Shown here: positions 14,163 through 22,500 of the stretch, one piece after another | Position numbering within the stretch: the first letter of the stretch is position 1 | Layout: the number at the start of each line of letters is the position of its first letter | Source of the DNA: an uncultured Eubacteriales bacterium | Lineage (GTDB): Bacteria > Bacillota > Clostridia > Oscillospirales > Oscillospiraceae | Direction of reading: 5' to 3' | Assembly: GCA_905205195.1 (NCBI GenBank) | Contig: CAJLCS010000027.1 | Span: forward strand, 1-25,915 | DNA: 25,915 bases | Made by a program: the position numbers and the translations under genes | The notes under the pieces: model-generated | What the model saw: the letters and a program-made list of their open reading frames with translations, nothing else | Database searches by the model: none | Told to the model about the DNA's origin: nothing

Positions 14163-17100
14163 TCAGCAGTAACGCTTTTTCCGGGTGAACAGGATCACAA
14201 CCGCCGCAACGGAGATCACCATCAGCGCGGACACCAGCGTCACATGGCTGTTGTCGCCGGTCTTGGCATTGGAGGCCTTCAGACCGCACTTGGTGCACAC
14301 GCCGTCCTTGAAGTCATGGCCGGTGGCGGGGAGCTCCTCGCCCTTGGTCAGGATCTTGCCGCACTTGGTGCAGACCAGATCACCGGTGTAGCCCTTCTCG
14401 GTGCAGGTGGGATCCTTCTTGCCGACGACCTCGGTCTCGGTGTGGAAGTCAGCCTCCAGCTTCTCGGTCTCATCGACGTCATCTTGGTTCAACTCCGTCT
14501 GATGGACCGTCACGGTGGTATTCTCCAGCGCCTCGGGATCGTTCACGGTGAAGGTCAGCGTCGCCGCCGTGGCGCCCACGGGCAGGCCGTTCAGGGACAC
14601 ATAGCCCAGGGTGACCTTGCCGTCCTCATCCTTGTGAGAGGAATAGTCGGTGCAGATGCTCACGTCCGCCAGCGTCAGGGCCTTGCCGTCGTACTCGACG
14701 GTCATCAGGCCGTTGGTCGTCGCATCCTCAGCGGCGGCCACCACGTTCACCGTCAGGGTCTTCTCGTCGTCGGAGAGAACCATGTTGGAAGCAACCGTCT
14801 CCTCTTCCGCCTTGGTCACGGGGGAGGTGGTCTCGGAGGTAGTCTTGACGTTGGAGCCGTTCAGGCTGCCCACAACCGGCTTCGCGGCATTCTTGCCGTT
14901 GCCGTCGTTAAAGTGCTCGATCTCGTCCGGGCTCAGCTCCACCGCCTCGGCGGTAAAGGTCTCTGCAGGCATCGGCACATAGTCGGCGCCGTTCTCCGCG
15001 TGGTTATCAACGGAGGCAAAGATGGTAGCGGGCCACACGTCCGCGCCCACATCGCCCACGCACTTGGCCACCCAACCGGCCTGGTCGTCGAAGGTCATGC
15101 GGTAGATCTCGTTGGTTTCGCCGGTGAAATAGGAGAGGTAAAGCACCAGCTCCTCGTCCTCCACGGTCGCGGTCATGGAGCAGAACATATCGCCACCATT
15201 GCCCGCAAAGTCGAGACCAAGGTCTGCCAGATTGGAATTGTTCAGGCCAACGCTCGCTTTCCAGCCGTTCCCCACCGGATACAGGCTAAGGTTCCAAAGA
15301 TTTCCTGCATCATCCAGCGCCAGGAAAAGCTCAGCTGTGGTTTCTTTCTCGCCGTCCTTATCCGTATCAAGCATAACGGAACCCACAGAGGTAAGGGCAG
15401 TGAAGTAGTTTGCGCCGCCGTAGAGCATCAGTTCCGTCTGGAAATCAAAGGCACGGCCCTGAATGTTCGTAGGATCCTGCGGTGCCAGCAGATAAATGTA
15501 GTAAACACCAGCCATCAGAGGAGCTTTCTCAGTAGAGAAGATCAGGCTGTACTCCACATCCCACATCGGCAGCGTAGAGGAAGCGCCGGGAAGGCCGGAA
15601 TAGGTCCCCAGGGTCTTACCGGTCTCCAGGTCCACCTTGTTCACGTTGTAGTTGGCATCCACCACATACACGTCACCGGTCCGGGCATCCATGGTCGCCG
15701 CGGTGACGGACTTGGCCTCCAGCTCTGCGCCGGCAGTCCAGGTCTTGCTGTGTTCCAGATCCCAGCTGTAGAATTCCGCCGTGCCTTCTTTGTCCTGCAG
15801 GGCGCCGTACAGCGTGGCGTTCACCGTCTTCACGGTCACATTGCAGGAAGCGGTCTTGGTGGCGTCCGCCAGAGAGGTGGCCGTAATCACCGCAGAGCCT
15901 GGGCTCACAGCGGTCACAACGCCATTCTGGTCAACAGTCGCAACGGACTCGTTGCCGGAGGTCCACTTCACACCGTCCGGCTGGATGCCGAAGGGCTGCA
16001 CGTCCGCCGTCAGCTGCTCGGAGCTGCCCACAAGCAGGTCCAGGCTGCTCTTGTTCAGCGTCACGGAAACGGGCTGGCTCAGCTCATCCTCGTTGAGGTT
16101 GATCTTGTAGGTCACATAGTTATTGGCATAGTCGTACACCTGCAGCAGCAGATGGGTGGCAGAGCCGATGTCGGAAGTATCCAGCGTCATGGTCACGGCA
16201 TCGCCCAGCTTGGCATCCTTGCCGGAGCCGCCAACCTTGCTGAGGACAGAACCTGCGTCGTAGTCAAACAGCGCGGCCGCCGCCACATAGCGGTTGTCCT
16301 TGCCGGTGACAATCAGGCTGTTCTTGTCGTCGCTGAAGTGAACGTCGGACACCTCCGGCGCGATCTTATCCACCACAGCGGTGTAGGTCACGGAGGAGCC
16401 TTCCTCCAGCGCGTCCCAATCCACCACGGGATCGCTGCCGCTGTAGTCCACATAGTACTCCGGCGCCATGGTCAGCGTGATGTTCAGCTTGCTGCCGTCC
16501 TCGGCCTTCTTCGGGGCATCGTTAATGTTGAAGGAGCTTTGGTAGTTTCTCCAGGAGCTGCCGTTGGTGTAGTAGTACGCGGAGTTGTTGGAGCCGCCCT
16601 CAGCCGCCAGATACACATTGCCCTGGTCGTCGGTAATAGTCAGCTTGGAGGCCGCCGCATTCCGGATCAGAGAGAAGTACAGTCTGTAGAAGACCGCGGT
16701 ATCCGGGTTGATGGAGTTCCGGTCCAGATCATAGAAGTCTTCGTCCACATAGGGGTTACCGCCGAAGAAGTAGGTGTTGCTGTCGCCGTTGTACTTCACG
16801 GTCAGGGTCTGATAGTCCAGAGCGCTGTTGCCGCCCTGGGTGTACATATAAGGAGCGCGGTTTTCTTCGCCGGTCAGATAGGCATCGCGGCTGCCGATAT
16901 CGAACATGGACGGCTCGGACCAGCTGCCGTAGTAGCCCAGCACGGGGATGGAATGGGAAACGCCCTCCACGCCTTCCGCGCTGCTGACTTCGTCGGCATA
17001 GACGTAGCCTTCCACATAAGTACCGGTGTCCTTGCTGGCCTTATCATACTGATCCAGGCCCAGCACCTGCGCGTTGATGGTCACATGGACGCTGCCGTTG

Positions 17101-19757
17101 GCAGGCACGTTAACCATGCTCGTGTTCAGCTGCTTGAAGAACAGGTAAGCATCGTAGGTATCGATGTCACCGTCGTCGTCGAAGTCGGCGTTCTCTTCAT
17201 GATAGATGGATTCCCGCACGCCGGTCACATAGTCCAGCAGGGCCTGACCGTCGTCGCTGCTGATCTTGCCGTTGCCGTCAAAATCGCAGTTGAGCAGCGC
17301 GTCGGGCGCGGTGTAGTCCACATCCTTGCCGTCCACGGTCCAAGACACATTGGAGGGAAGCAGGGCGGTGTAGGTATCCTCAAAGTTCTCCGTGGTTCCG
17401 TCGGAATACTGGCCGACGAAGAGATCCTGGGTGAAGAAGTCAGCGGCCAGCGTAAAGGCGGTGGCGCTGTCTTCCATGTTGTAGATGGTGAAGCCGAAGC
17501 TGTAGGAGCCGGTCCGGTCGGGATCGTCGCCCAGTTCCGCCTTGATCTTGCCGTCGGCGTAGGACTTGGTAGCATTCTCATCCATCAGGATGTAGCTGCC
17601 GCTGGTCACGGCCGCGCCCACGTTGGCAAGGCCGGCGCCCTGCTGCAGCACGGAGGCATAAGCCAGGCCGTCTTCGCCATGATCCTCGATCACGGGGGTA
17701 GCGGTGGACATCAGCAGGCTCTGGGCCAGCTGACGGTCGGTCAGGCCGGTCTTCTCGGCCAGGCCGTTGGCCTTGATGTACTGGGCTACCACAGCCACCA
17801 TGCCGGTGATCTGAGGTGCCGCCATAGAGGTACCGGACATATTCTGGTAGCCGCCGCCGTTCATCAGGGAGTAGATGTTGCCGCCAGGGGCGGTGATTTC
17901 GGGCTTCAGCTCCAGAGAACCAGGAACGCCCCAGCTGGAGAAGCTGCTCATGGTGTAGTGGTCGCTGTTATACAAGGCGGAGCCGGGCTTGTCGCCGACG
18001 GTCATCTTGCCGGTGTAGTACAGGATCTTGCCGTTGCCGTCCTTCACCGCTTCCGCGTTGGCCTTGATGTACAGGCCGTCGGACAGCAGCAGGGAGACGC
18101 AAGGCTCGCTCTTGGTGTAGTCGGACAGGTCCATGTTGATGGTGCCCGCCGCGTTGTTGACAATGATGGTGGCAATGGCGCCGTTATTGACGGCATTCTC
18201 GCCCTTCTGATAGAAGGAGATGCCGCCCCGGTTGCACAGCGCAATCTTGCCCTTGAGCACGTCCTTCACCGCCGCGAAGTCGTCATCGCTGCCGGGGGCG
18301 TCCACATACACGAACTCATGCTCACCGGCGATGGTGGTCATGGCCGCATTGGTGTAGTCGGTGGTCTCGGTGTAGGTCATCTTGGTGCCGGCCACTTCCA
18401 CATAGTTGCCGGTGGCGCCGTCGTTATCGATGGACGCAACCGCCAGGGAGTTGGTGAAGGAGCCGGGGGTGCCGTCGGTCTGCCAGCTGACGCTTTCGGC
18501 ATAGGGAGCCTTGTTCGGCGTATTCTCGAACCAGTTGCCGGAGTTGCCGGCGGACATGACGACCACCATGCCGGACTTGGTCACGTTCTCCAGGATAGTC
18601 TGATAGGCATCCACGGAGTTGTGGGAGAAGCCGGGGTTGCCGCTGCCCAGAGACAGGTTGGCGGAATCAGCGCCCAGAATGATGGCGTCCTCGATGGCGG
18701 CCATGTAGTCGGAATCGTAAGCACCGCCTGCGGCGCCGAAGACCTTCATGGTCAGCACCTGGGCATCAGGGGCAACACCCTGGGTCAGCGCGGTATCCAG
18801 CGCATTGGAATAGGTGCCGTCCTCGTTCTTGATGTACCGGTTGCCGGCGGCAATGCCGGTGACGTGGGAGCCGTGGTCACCCTGTGCGTCGTTATCATGG
18901 GTGACGTCCAGGCTGTTGTCCACATAGTTGTAGCCGAAGGGAATCTTGGCATCCACATACAGATCCTCGGCGCTGACGCCGGGCATATGGTCCTCATCGG
19001 ACACATGGAGCTGATCCAGCACGGCAGCGATGTCGGAAGCATTCATCAGCTTGGCGCCGCTGTCCTTCACCGCATACTCGAAGGCATCGGGGTCCAGAGA
19101 GGGATGATCCGTGTCGGCGCCGGTATCGATGATGGCAACCTTGCTGCCCGCACCGGTGTAGCCGTTGGCCCAGGCCACGCTGGAGCCGATCATCTTGCCG
19201 GAGGTGGCCATGTTGGGATCGGTAGGCTCGGCGTCGTTCACGACGCAAGGCTCATACCGGGTCTCGATGAGCACTTCCTTGACGCCGGGGACCTTCTCGA
19301 TTTCCTCGATCTGGCCGTATTCCACGTTGGCGGAAATGATGTTGGCCGCCAGCGTCAGATGCCACACCACATCCAGTTCCTCGTCGTCCAGGGCGCAGGT
19401 GGAGATGGCGCTGGCCGTCTTGTCCTGCTCGGCTTCCAGGTCCTCGCGGTAAGCAACCGCCTTGACGTTGGAGGCAATGTCATCAATGGAGAAGCCCTTC
19501 TCCAGCGTGGAGGCGCCGTCCAGGACGATGGAGACACGGACTTCATCCGTATCGGCATAGCCGGACGCGTCTTCATCGGAGACGGCCTCTTTGATGGGCA
19601 GCTTCACCGAAACGGCGTCGTTGTCCACCTTTTCCCAGGACAACCCGCTGCTGCTCTTCGCCGTGCCGACGGCCAGGGCAGGAGCTGCCAGGCTCATCGT
19701 CATCACGAGGGCGAGCAACACGGTGATGACCTGTTTCCAGGTTTTTGCGTGTTTCAT
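14163..19757 (-). CDS. secreted subtilisin-like (S8) protease with dockerin-like module and NAKTG sorting signal
   Basis: A 1864-residue surface protease. In order: signal peptide (about 1-29, ending APALA); propeptide (about 40-170); S8 catalytic domain with Asp211 in DTGAD, His295 in GDHGSH, oxyanion Asn405 in SAGNSGN and Ser644 in GTSMAAP; a protease-associated insert (about 485-590); a C5a-peptidase-like beta domain (about 740-815); a dockerin-like pair of calcium loops (821-877); further beta domains; a Big_2 bacterial Ig domain (about 1229-1308); a region of propeller-like strands (about 1310-1580); a linker; a Cys-pair module (about 1783-1826); NAKTG (1830-1834), a hydrophobic helix and RKKRYC. 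It probably cleaves extracellular proteins while fixed to the wall. ATG at 19757 begins a clean signal peptide; an upstream in-frame start at 19829 lies in the leader hairpin. The ribosome site is weak (GAGAG). Confidence 0.94.
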   Translation of the reverse strand: MKHAKTWKQVITVLLALVMTMSLAAPALAVGTAKSSSGLSWEKVDNDAVSVKLPIKEAVSDEDASGYADTDEVRVSIVLDGASTLEKGFSIDDIASNVKAVAYREDLEAEQDKTASAISTCALDDEELDVVWHLTLAANIISANVEYGQIEEIEKVPGVKEVLIETRYEPCVVNDAEPTDPNMATSGKMIGSSVAWANGYTGAGSKVAIIDTGADTDHPSLDPDAFEYAVKDSGAKLMNASDIAAVLDQLHVSDEDHMPGVSAEDLYVDAKIPFGYNYVDNSLDVTHDNDAQGDHGSHVTGIAAGNRYIKNEDGTYSNALDTALTQGVAPDAQVLTMKVFGAAGGAYDSDYMAAIEDAIILGADSANLSLGSGNPGFSHNSVDAYQTILENVTKSGMVVVMSAGNSGNWFENTPNKAPYAESVSWQTDGTPGSFTNSLAVASIDNDGATGNYVEVAGTKMTYTETTDYTNAAMTTIAGEHEFVYVDAPGSDDDFAAVKDVLKGKIALCNRGGISFYQKGENAVNNGAIATIIVNNAAGTINMDLSDYTKSEPCVSLLLSDGLYIKANAEAVKDGNGKILYYTGKMTVGDKPGSALYNSDHYTMSSFSSWGVPGSLELKPEITAPGGNIYSLMNGGGYQNMSGTSMAAPQITGMVAVVAQYIKANGLAEKTGLTDRQLAQSLLMSTATPVIEDHGEDGLAYASVLQQGAGLANVGAAVTSGSYILMDENATKSYADGKIKAELGDDPDRTGSYSFGFTIYNMEDSATAFTLAADFFTQDLFVGQYSDGTTENFEDTYTALLPSNVSWTVDGKDVDYTAPDALLNCDFDGNGKISSDDGQALLDYVTGVRESIYHEENADFDDDGDIDTYDAYLFFKQLNTSMVNVPANGSVHVTINAQVLGLDQYDKASKDTGTYVEGYVYADEVSSAEGVEGVSHSIPVLGYYGSWSEPSMFDIGSRDAYLTGEENRAPYMYTQGGNSALDYQTLTVKYNGDSNTYFFGGNPYVDEDFYDLDRNSINPDTAVFYRLYFSLIRNAAASKLTITDDQGNVYLAAEGGSNNSAYYYTNGSSWRNYQSSFNINDAPKKAEDGSKLNITLTMAPEYYVDYSGSDPVVDWDALEEGSSVTYTAVVDKIAPEVSDVHFSDDKNSLIVTGKDNRYVAAAALFDYDAGSVLSKVGGSGKDAKLGDAVTMTLDTSDIGSATHLLLQVYDYANNYVTYKINLNEDELSQPVSVTLNKSSLDLLVGSSEQLTADVQPFGIQPDGVKWTSGNESVATVDQNGVVTAVSPGSAVITATSLADATKTASCNVTVKTVNATLYGALQDKEGTAEFYSWDLEHSKTWTAGAELEAKSVTAATMDARTGDVYVVDANYNVNKVDLETGKTLGTYSGLPGASSTLPMWDVEYSLIFSTEKAPLMAGVYYIYLLAPQDPTNIQGRAFDFQTELMLYGGANYFTALTSVGSVMLDTDKDGEKETTAELFLALDDAGNLWNLSLYPVGNGWKASVGLNNSNLADLGLDFAGNGGDMFCSMTATVEDEELVLYLSYFTGETNEIYRMTFDDQAGWVAKCVGDVGADVWPATIFASVDNHAENGADYVPMPAETFTAEAVELSPDEIEHFNDGNGKNAAKPVVGSLNGSNVKTTSETTSPVTKAEEETVASNMVLSDDEKTLTVNVVAAAEDATTNGLMTVEYDGKALTLADVSICTDYSSHKDEDGKVTLGYVSLNGLPVGATAATLTFTVNDPEALENTTVTVHQTELNQDDVDETEKLEADFHTETEVVGKKDPTCTEKGYTGDLVCTKCGKILTKGEELPATGHDFKDGVCTKCGLKASNAKTGDNSHVTLVSALMVISVAAVVILFTRKKRYC
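14256..14270 (-). other. NAKTG sorting signal of the subtilase
   Basis: Codons for NAKTG (residues 1830-1834) are followed by Asp, a stretch of about 20 hydrophobic residues and RKKRYC: the three-part wall-sorting signal with NAKTG in place of LPXTG. Confidence 0.75.
17127..17297 (-). other. dockerin-like module inside the subtilase
   Basis: Residues 821-877 contain two duplicated calcium loops, DFDGNGKISSDDGQALLDYV (825-844) and DFDDDGDIDTYDAYLFFKQL (858-877), separated by a 13-residue linker. The D-x-D-x-D/N-G spacing and following helix fit type I dockerins. It lies mid-protein rather than at a terminus. Confidence 0.7.
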
Positions 19758-19779
19758 AATGCGTACTCTCTCACTTTCT

Positions 19780-19829
19780 CCGGCAGGCGCCGGTTCCTTG
19801 ACAGATTGCACCGTCTTCCTGCGGTGCAA
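19780..19829 (-). promoter_or_regulatory. two hairpins in the subtilase leader
   Basis: The predicted leader of about 75 bases contains a perfect 8-bp stem close to its 5' end (TTGCACCG and complement, 19829-19806) and a second hairpin (CCGGC, loop GCCT, GCCGG; 19793-19780) about 22 bases before the ATG. They could stabilise the messenger or control translation; no known riboswitch is recognisable. Confidence 0.45.
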
Positions 19830-19839
19830 CTTCTTTTTT

Positions 19840-19867
19840 ATTATAGCGATTTCTCTGCCAAATGCAA
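19840..19867 (-). promoter_or_regulatory. promoter of the subtilase gene
   Basis: On the minus strand -35 TTGCAT (19867-19862), 16-bp spacer, and consensus -10 TATAAT (19845-19840). Confidence 0.75.
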
Positions 19868-20023
19868 TAGAAATTTAACGAAATGTGCAAGATTTTTTCA
19901 TTTCCGTTGCGTATTGCTTCCTTTTTATGGTTTTTCGTACGTGGGCGGTGGATTTTTGTCAGTAAAAGCCGAAAATTATGAATAATTTTTGTTCTGTTTG
20001 ACGGATTGCCGTCAAAGTCGGGC

Positions 20024-20062
20024 AAAAAGCGCCGCCGGGCAAGCGCTGTGCTGCCCGGCGGC
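20024..20062 (-). terminator. terminator of the leucine-rich-repeat gene
   Basis: On the minus strand an 11-bp GC stem (GCCGCCGGGCA and complement) with a 10-base loop, followed by GCTTTTTGCC, lies about 40 bases after the stop codon. Confidence 0.85.
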
Positions 20063-20102
20063 CGATATGCAGGAATTGGGGAGCTTATTGCATTTACTTT
20101 AC

Positions 20103-22175
20103 TCAGGCAAGGTGCTTTTTCCGCAGCACCAGCGCCGCCGCGCCCATCACGGACACCAGCATTGCCACCGTCCAGACGGCCACAGGGCTGCTGTCGCCGG
20201 TCTTGGCATTGGTGATCTTCTGGCCGCACTTGGTGCAGACGTTGTCCTTGAAATCATGGCCGATGGCCGGGATTTCCTCGCCCTTCTTCAGCGTTTCGCC
20301 GCAGACGGCACAGACCTCGTCGCCGGTGTAGCCCTTTTCGGTGCAGGTGGCGTCCTTGGCGCCCTTCAGCACCGGCTTGTGGCCGGTGGCCTTGATGGTC
20401 CGGGTCTCCGTGGCACCGCACTTGGTGCAGCTGCGGGTCTCCTCGCCGTCTTCGGTGCAGGTGGCTTCCTTGCTCGTCTTCCATTCGCCGAATTCGTGGC
20501 CCGTGGCCTTCACGGTCCGGGTTTCCGTGGCGCCGCACTTGGTGCAGCTGCGGCTCTCCTCGCCGTCTTCGGTGCAGGTCGCTTCCTTGCTCGTCTTCCA
20601 CTCGCCGAATTCGTGGCCCGTGGCCTTGATCGGCTCGGTCTTGGTGGCACTGCACTTGGTGCAGGTGTAGAGCATCACGCCGTCCTCGGTGCAGGTGGCC
20701 GGAGTCTGGACGACGCCGTCATCCCAGGTGTGCTCCGTGCAGGGCTCCACCTTCTTATAGGTTACCGTCACGGTCACGTTCTTGCTACCCATGGTGCCGG
20801 ATACCACCGCCTGATCGGGCTGATAGCCGTCGATGGTGGGGCTGGTCACGGAATAGGCCGCGCCTTCCTCATAAATCCTGGCATAGGGGTCCGCCGCCAC
20901 GGTCTTGTCCTCGTAGAGGTACTTGATGGACAGCAGATACTCGTTGGGGGCATTCTGGTCCTTGAACCGGGCGATGAAATGGTTGATCTTCTGGCTGGTG
21001 ATGTTGAAGTCCGCGCTGGTGGACAGCCGGGTGCCGTCCTCGTTGAACCAGCCCATGAACTTGTAGCCTTCCTTGGCCGCCGCCGTCACCCGGTCGATCT
21101 GATAGACCCTGGTGCCGGCGGACTGGGGATACGCATTGTAGCCGATGTAGCCGCCCTCGGTGGCCTCCACCAGATTGGCCTTGAACAGTGTATTGTCAGT
21201 CAGGTTCAGGGTGGTCAACTGATTGTCGTAGCACAGCAGCTGGACCAGCTTGGTCTTGCCGGACAGGTCGAGGGTAGTCAGCCGGTTGCTGTAGCAGTTC
21301 AGCTCGGTCAGCTGAGGAATGCCGGACAAGTCCAGCGACGTCAGCTGGTTGACCATGCAGTACACGCCGGTCAACGCCGGATGGCTGCCGGTCTTCAGGA
21401 CGGACAGCTTGTTATTGGAGCAGTCCAGCGTCGCCAACTTGGTCATGCCGCTGATGTCCAGCGTGCCGGTCAGCTCATTGCGGGAGCAGCCCAGATAGGT
21501 CAGATTCACGTTCTTGGACACGTCCAGCGTGGTCAGCTGGTTGGACGCGCAGCTGAAGTTGTCCAGTGCCACGTTGGCGGTGATGTCCAGCGACGTCAGT
21601 TTGTTGTTGGTGCAGGTCAACTTCTTCAGCTTCAGGTTCTTGCTGACGTCCAGCGCCGTCATGCCGCAGTTATCCACATACAGTTCTTCCAGATTGGCGC
21701 AGTCGCCGAAATCCACGTTGCCCAGCTTGGTGTTGTACTTGGCGTTCACAGAGGTCAGCCCGGTGCAGCCCTTGACGCTCAGGCCCTCCAGATAGGTGGC
21801 GTAGTCGCAGTTGAGCTTGGTCAGGGTGGTGCAGCCATTCAGATCCAGCACGCCGAAGGGGGCCTGTCCCTTGGTGTTCTTGGACAGCTTCACCGTTGCC
21901 AGCGTGCCGTCCTCGTTCCAGGTGATGTTCGACCAGGTGGTGGGATCGGTGGCGCTGAAGCCGTCGCCGAACAGGATCTGGCCGTTGGACCGGCCGGAGG
22001 CGTTGGTCAGCGAGAAGAAAGCACCCAGCTTCTCCACGTCGTGCGCATTGTAGCTTGCCGGTTCTGCGGCAGGTGCCGCCGTCGTCCCGACATCGCCGGC
22101 GGATTCCGCCAGAACGCCCGTGGACAGGGACAGCAGCAGGGCCACCAGCAGCAGGGCAGTCACGAGTTTTTTCAT
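20103..22175 (-). CDS. secreted leucine-rich-repeat surface protein with Cys-pair repeats and NAKTG sorting signal
   Basis: A 690-residue protein. In order: signal peptide (1-23, ending VLA); about ten leucine-rich repeats of roughly 21 residues (105-335) of the form LTxLDVSxNxxLxxLxC; a Listeria-Bacteroides-type repeat with KFMGWFNEDGT (336-405); a MucBP-like domain (413-474); three 38-39-residue Cys-pair repeats plus a diverged fourth (493-650); NAKTG (656-660), a hydrophobic helix and RKKHLA. LRR, MucBP and Flg_new-type modules are common in adhesins, so binding to host or neighbour glycans or proteins is likely; the ligand is unknown. ATG at 22175 follows AAAGGAGAG. It has its own promoter and terminator. 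Its C-terminal module resembles that of the downstream subtilase. Confidence 0.93.
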   Translation of the reverse strand: MKKLVTALLLVALLLSLSTGVLAESAGDVGTTAAPAAEPASYNAHDVEKLGAFFSLTNASGRSNGQILFGDGFSATDPTTWSNITWNEDGTLATVKLSKNTKGQAPFGVLDLNGCTTLTKLNCDYATYLEGLSVKGCTGLTSVNAKYNTKLGNVDFGDCANLEELYVDNCGMTALDVSKNLKLKKLTCTNNKLTSLDITANVALDNFSCASNQLTTLDVSKNVNLTYLGCSRNELTGTLDISGMTKLATLDCSNNKLSVLKTGSHPALTGVYCMVNQLTSLDLSGIPQLTELNCYSNRLTTLDLSGKTKLVQLLCYDNQLTTLNLTDNTLFKANLVEATEGGYIGYNAYPQSAGTRVYQIDRVTAAAKEGYKFMGWFNEDGTRLSTSADFNITSQKINHFIARFKDQNAPNEYLLSIKYLYEDKTVAADPYARIYEEGAAYSVTSPTIDGYQPDQAVVSGTMGSKNVTVTVTYKKVEPCTEHTWDDGVVQTPATCTEDGVMLYTCTKCSATKTEPIKATGHEFGEWKTSKEATCTEDGEESRSCTKCGATETRTVKATGHEFGEWKTSKEATCTEDGEETRSCTKCGATETRTIKATGHKPVLKGAKDATCTEKGYTGDEVCAVCGETLKKGEEIPAIGHDFKDNVCTKCGQKITNAKTGDSSPVAVWTVAMLVSVMGAAALVLRKKHLA
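20196..20210 (-). other. NAKTG sorting signal of the leucine-rich-repeat protein
   Basis: Codons for NAKTG (residues 656-660), then DSS, about 20 hydrophobic residues and RKKHLA. The NAKTG codons are the same as in the subtilase. Confidence 0.75.
20226..20699 (-). repeat. tandem Cys-pair repeats, about 117-bp unit
   Basis: Three adjacent units of 39, 39 and 38 codons, each containing TCTEDG, SCTKCGATET and KATGH, are followed by a diverged fourth unit beginning ATCTEKGYTGDEVC. Units 1 and 2 share an almost identical DNA stretch (GCTTCCTTGCTCGTCTTCCA starting at 20464 and its close copy at 20581, 117 bp apart), so duplication is recent or gene conversion is active. Confidence 0.88.
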
Positions 22176-22252
22176 ACTGATTCTCTCCTTTTGGACTTTC
22201 TTTTTCTCTGGAACAGATCGCCGCGGCGCGGCAAAACTGTCTCCATTGCATG

Positions 22253-22280
22253 ATTATACTATAAATACTGCATTCGTCAA
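22253..22280 (-). promoter_or_regulatory. promoter of the leucine-rich-repeat gene
   Basis: On the minus strand -35 TTGACG (22280-22275), 16-bp spacer, and consensus -10 TATAAT (22258-22253); leader of about 70 bases. Confidence 0.82.
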
Positions 22281-22431
22281 GCGCAAAATGCAATTTATAT
22301 CTTTTGCTTTGTCAAATACAGCACCATTTTCACGCAGAAGCGCGCATTATTTGAAGGCTTGTCCTATATTCGTTGCGTTATTCAAACAAACAGCGGCGGT
22401 TATCCGGCCGGAAATTTCTTTTTGCGTCCTC

Positions 22432-22460
22432 TTGACAAATACCCCCTGGGGGTATATACT
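22432..22460 (+). promoter_or_regulatory. promoter of the copper operon
   Basis: Consensus -35 TTGACA (22432-22437), 17-bp spacer, and -10 TATACT (22455-22460). The whole spacer is occupied by a CsoR-type palindrome, so repressor binding excludes polymerase. Confidence 0.88.
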
Positions 22461-22482
22461 GTAGATACCCCCAGGGGGTATC
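22439..22482. promoter_or_regulatory. two tandem CsoR-type operators
   Basis: Site 1, ATACCCCCTGGGGGTAT (22439-22455), lies between -35 and -10. Site 2, ATACCCCCAGGGGGTAT (22465-22481, one further flanking pair), covers the predicted start point. Centres are 26 bp apart. C-tract/G-tract palindromes of this kind are known operators of CsoR/RcnR repressors, and csoR is the next gene. Confidence 0.9.
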
Positions 22483-22500
22483 TGAAAGGTCGGGTGACAA

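Larger units (their letters stand above)
19758..20102. other. gene-free stretch between the two surface-protein genes
   Basis: It holds the subtilase leader and promoter (19758-19867) and the terminator of the upstream leucine-rich-repeat gene (20024-20062). The AT-rich part between them (19868-20023) shows no gene or other signal I can support. Confidence 0.6.
22176..22500. other. gene-free divergent intergenic region
   Basis: It contains the leader and promoter of the leucine-rich-repeat gene (22176-22280) and the copper promoter and operators (22432-22482). The AT-rich part between them (22281-22431) shows no gene, RNA or repeat I can support. Confidence 0.6.

Noticed and set aside
14118..19985. 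A 1955-codon open frame on the plus strand opposite the subtilase gene
   Set aside because: It mirrors the minus-strand gene in length, lacks a ribosome site and recognisable domains, and its composition (rich in His, Gly, Val) is that of a GC-rich antisense shadow. The minus strand has a signal peptide, catalytic triad and sorting signal.
20352..20699. Evenly repeated units suggesting a CRISPR array
   Set aside because: The 117-bp units are codon-phased, without spacers, and encode Cys-pair protein repeats.
19989..22253. A 754-codon open frame opposite the leucine-rich-repeat gene
   Set aside because: Antisense shadow; its repeats merely mirror the LRR and Cys-pair repeats of the real gene.
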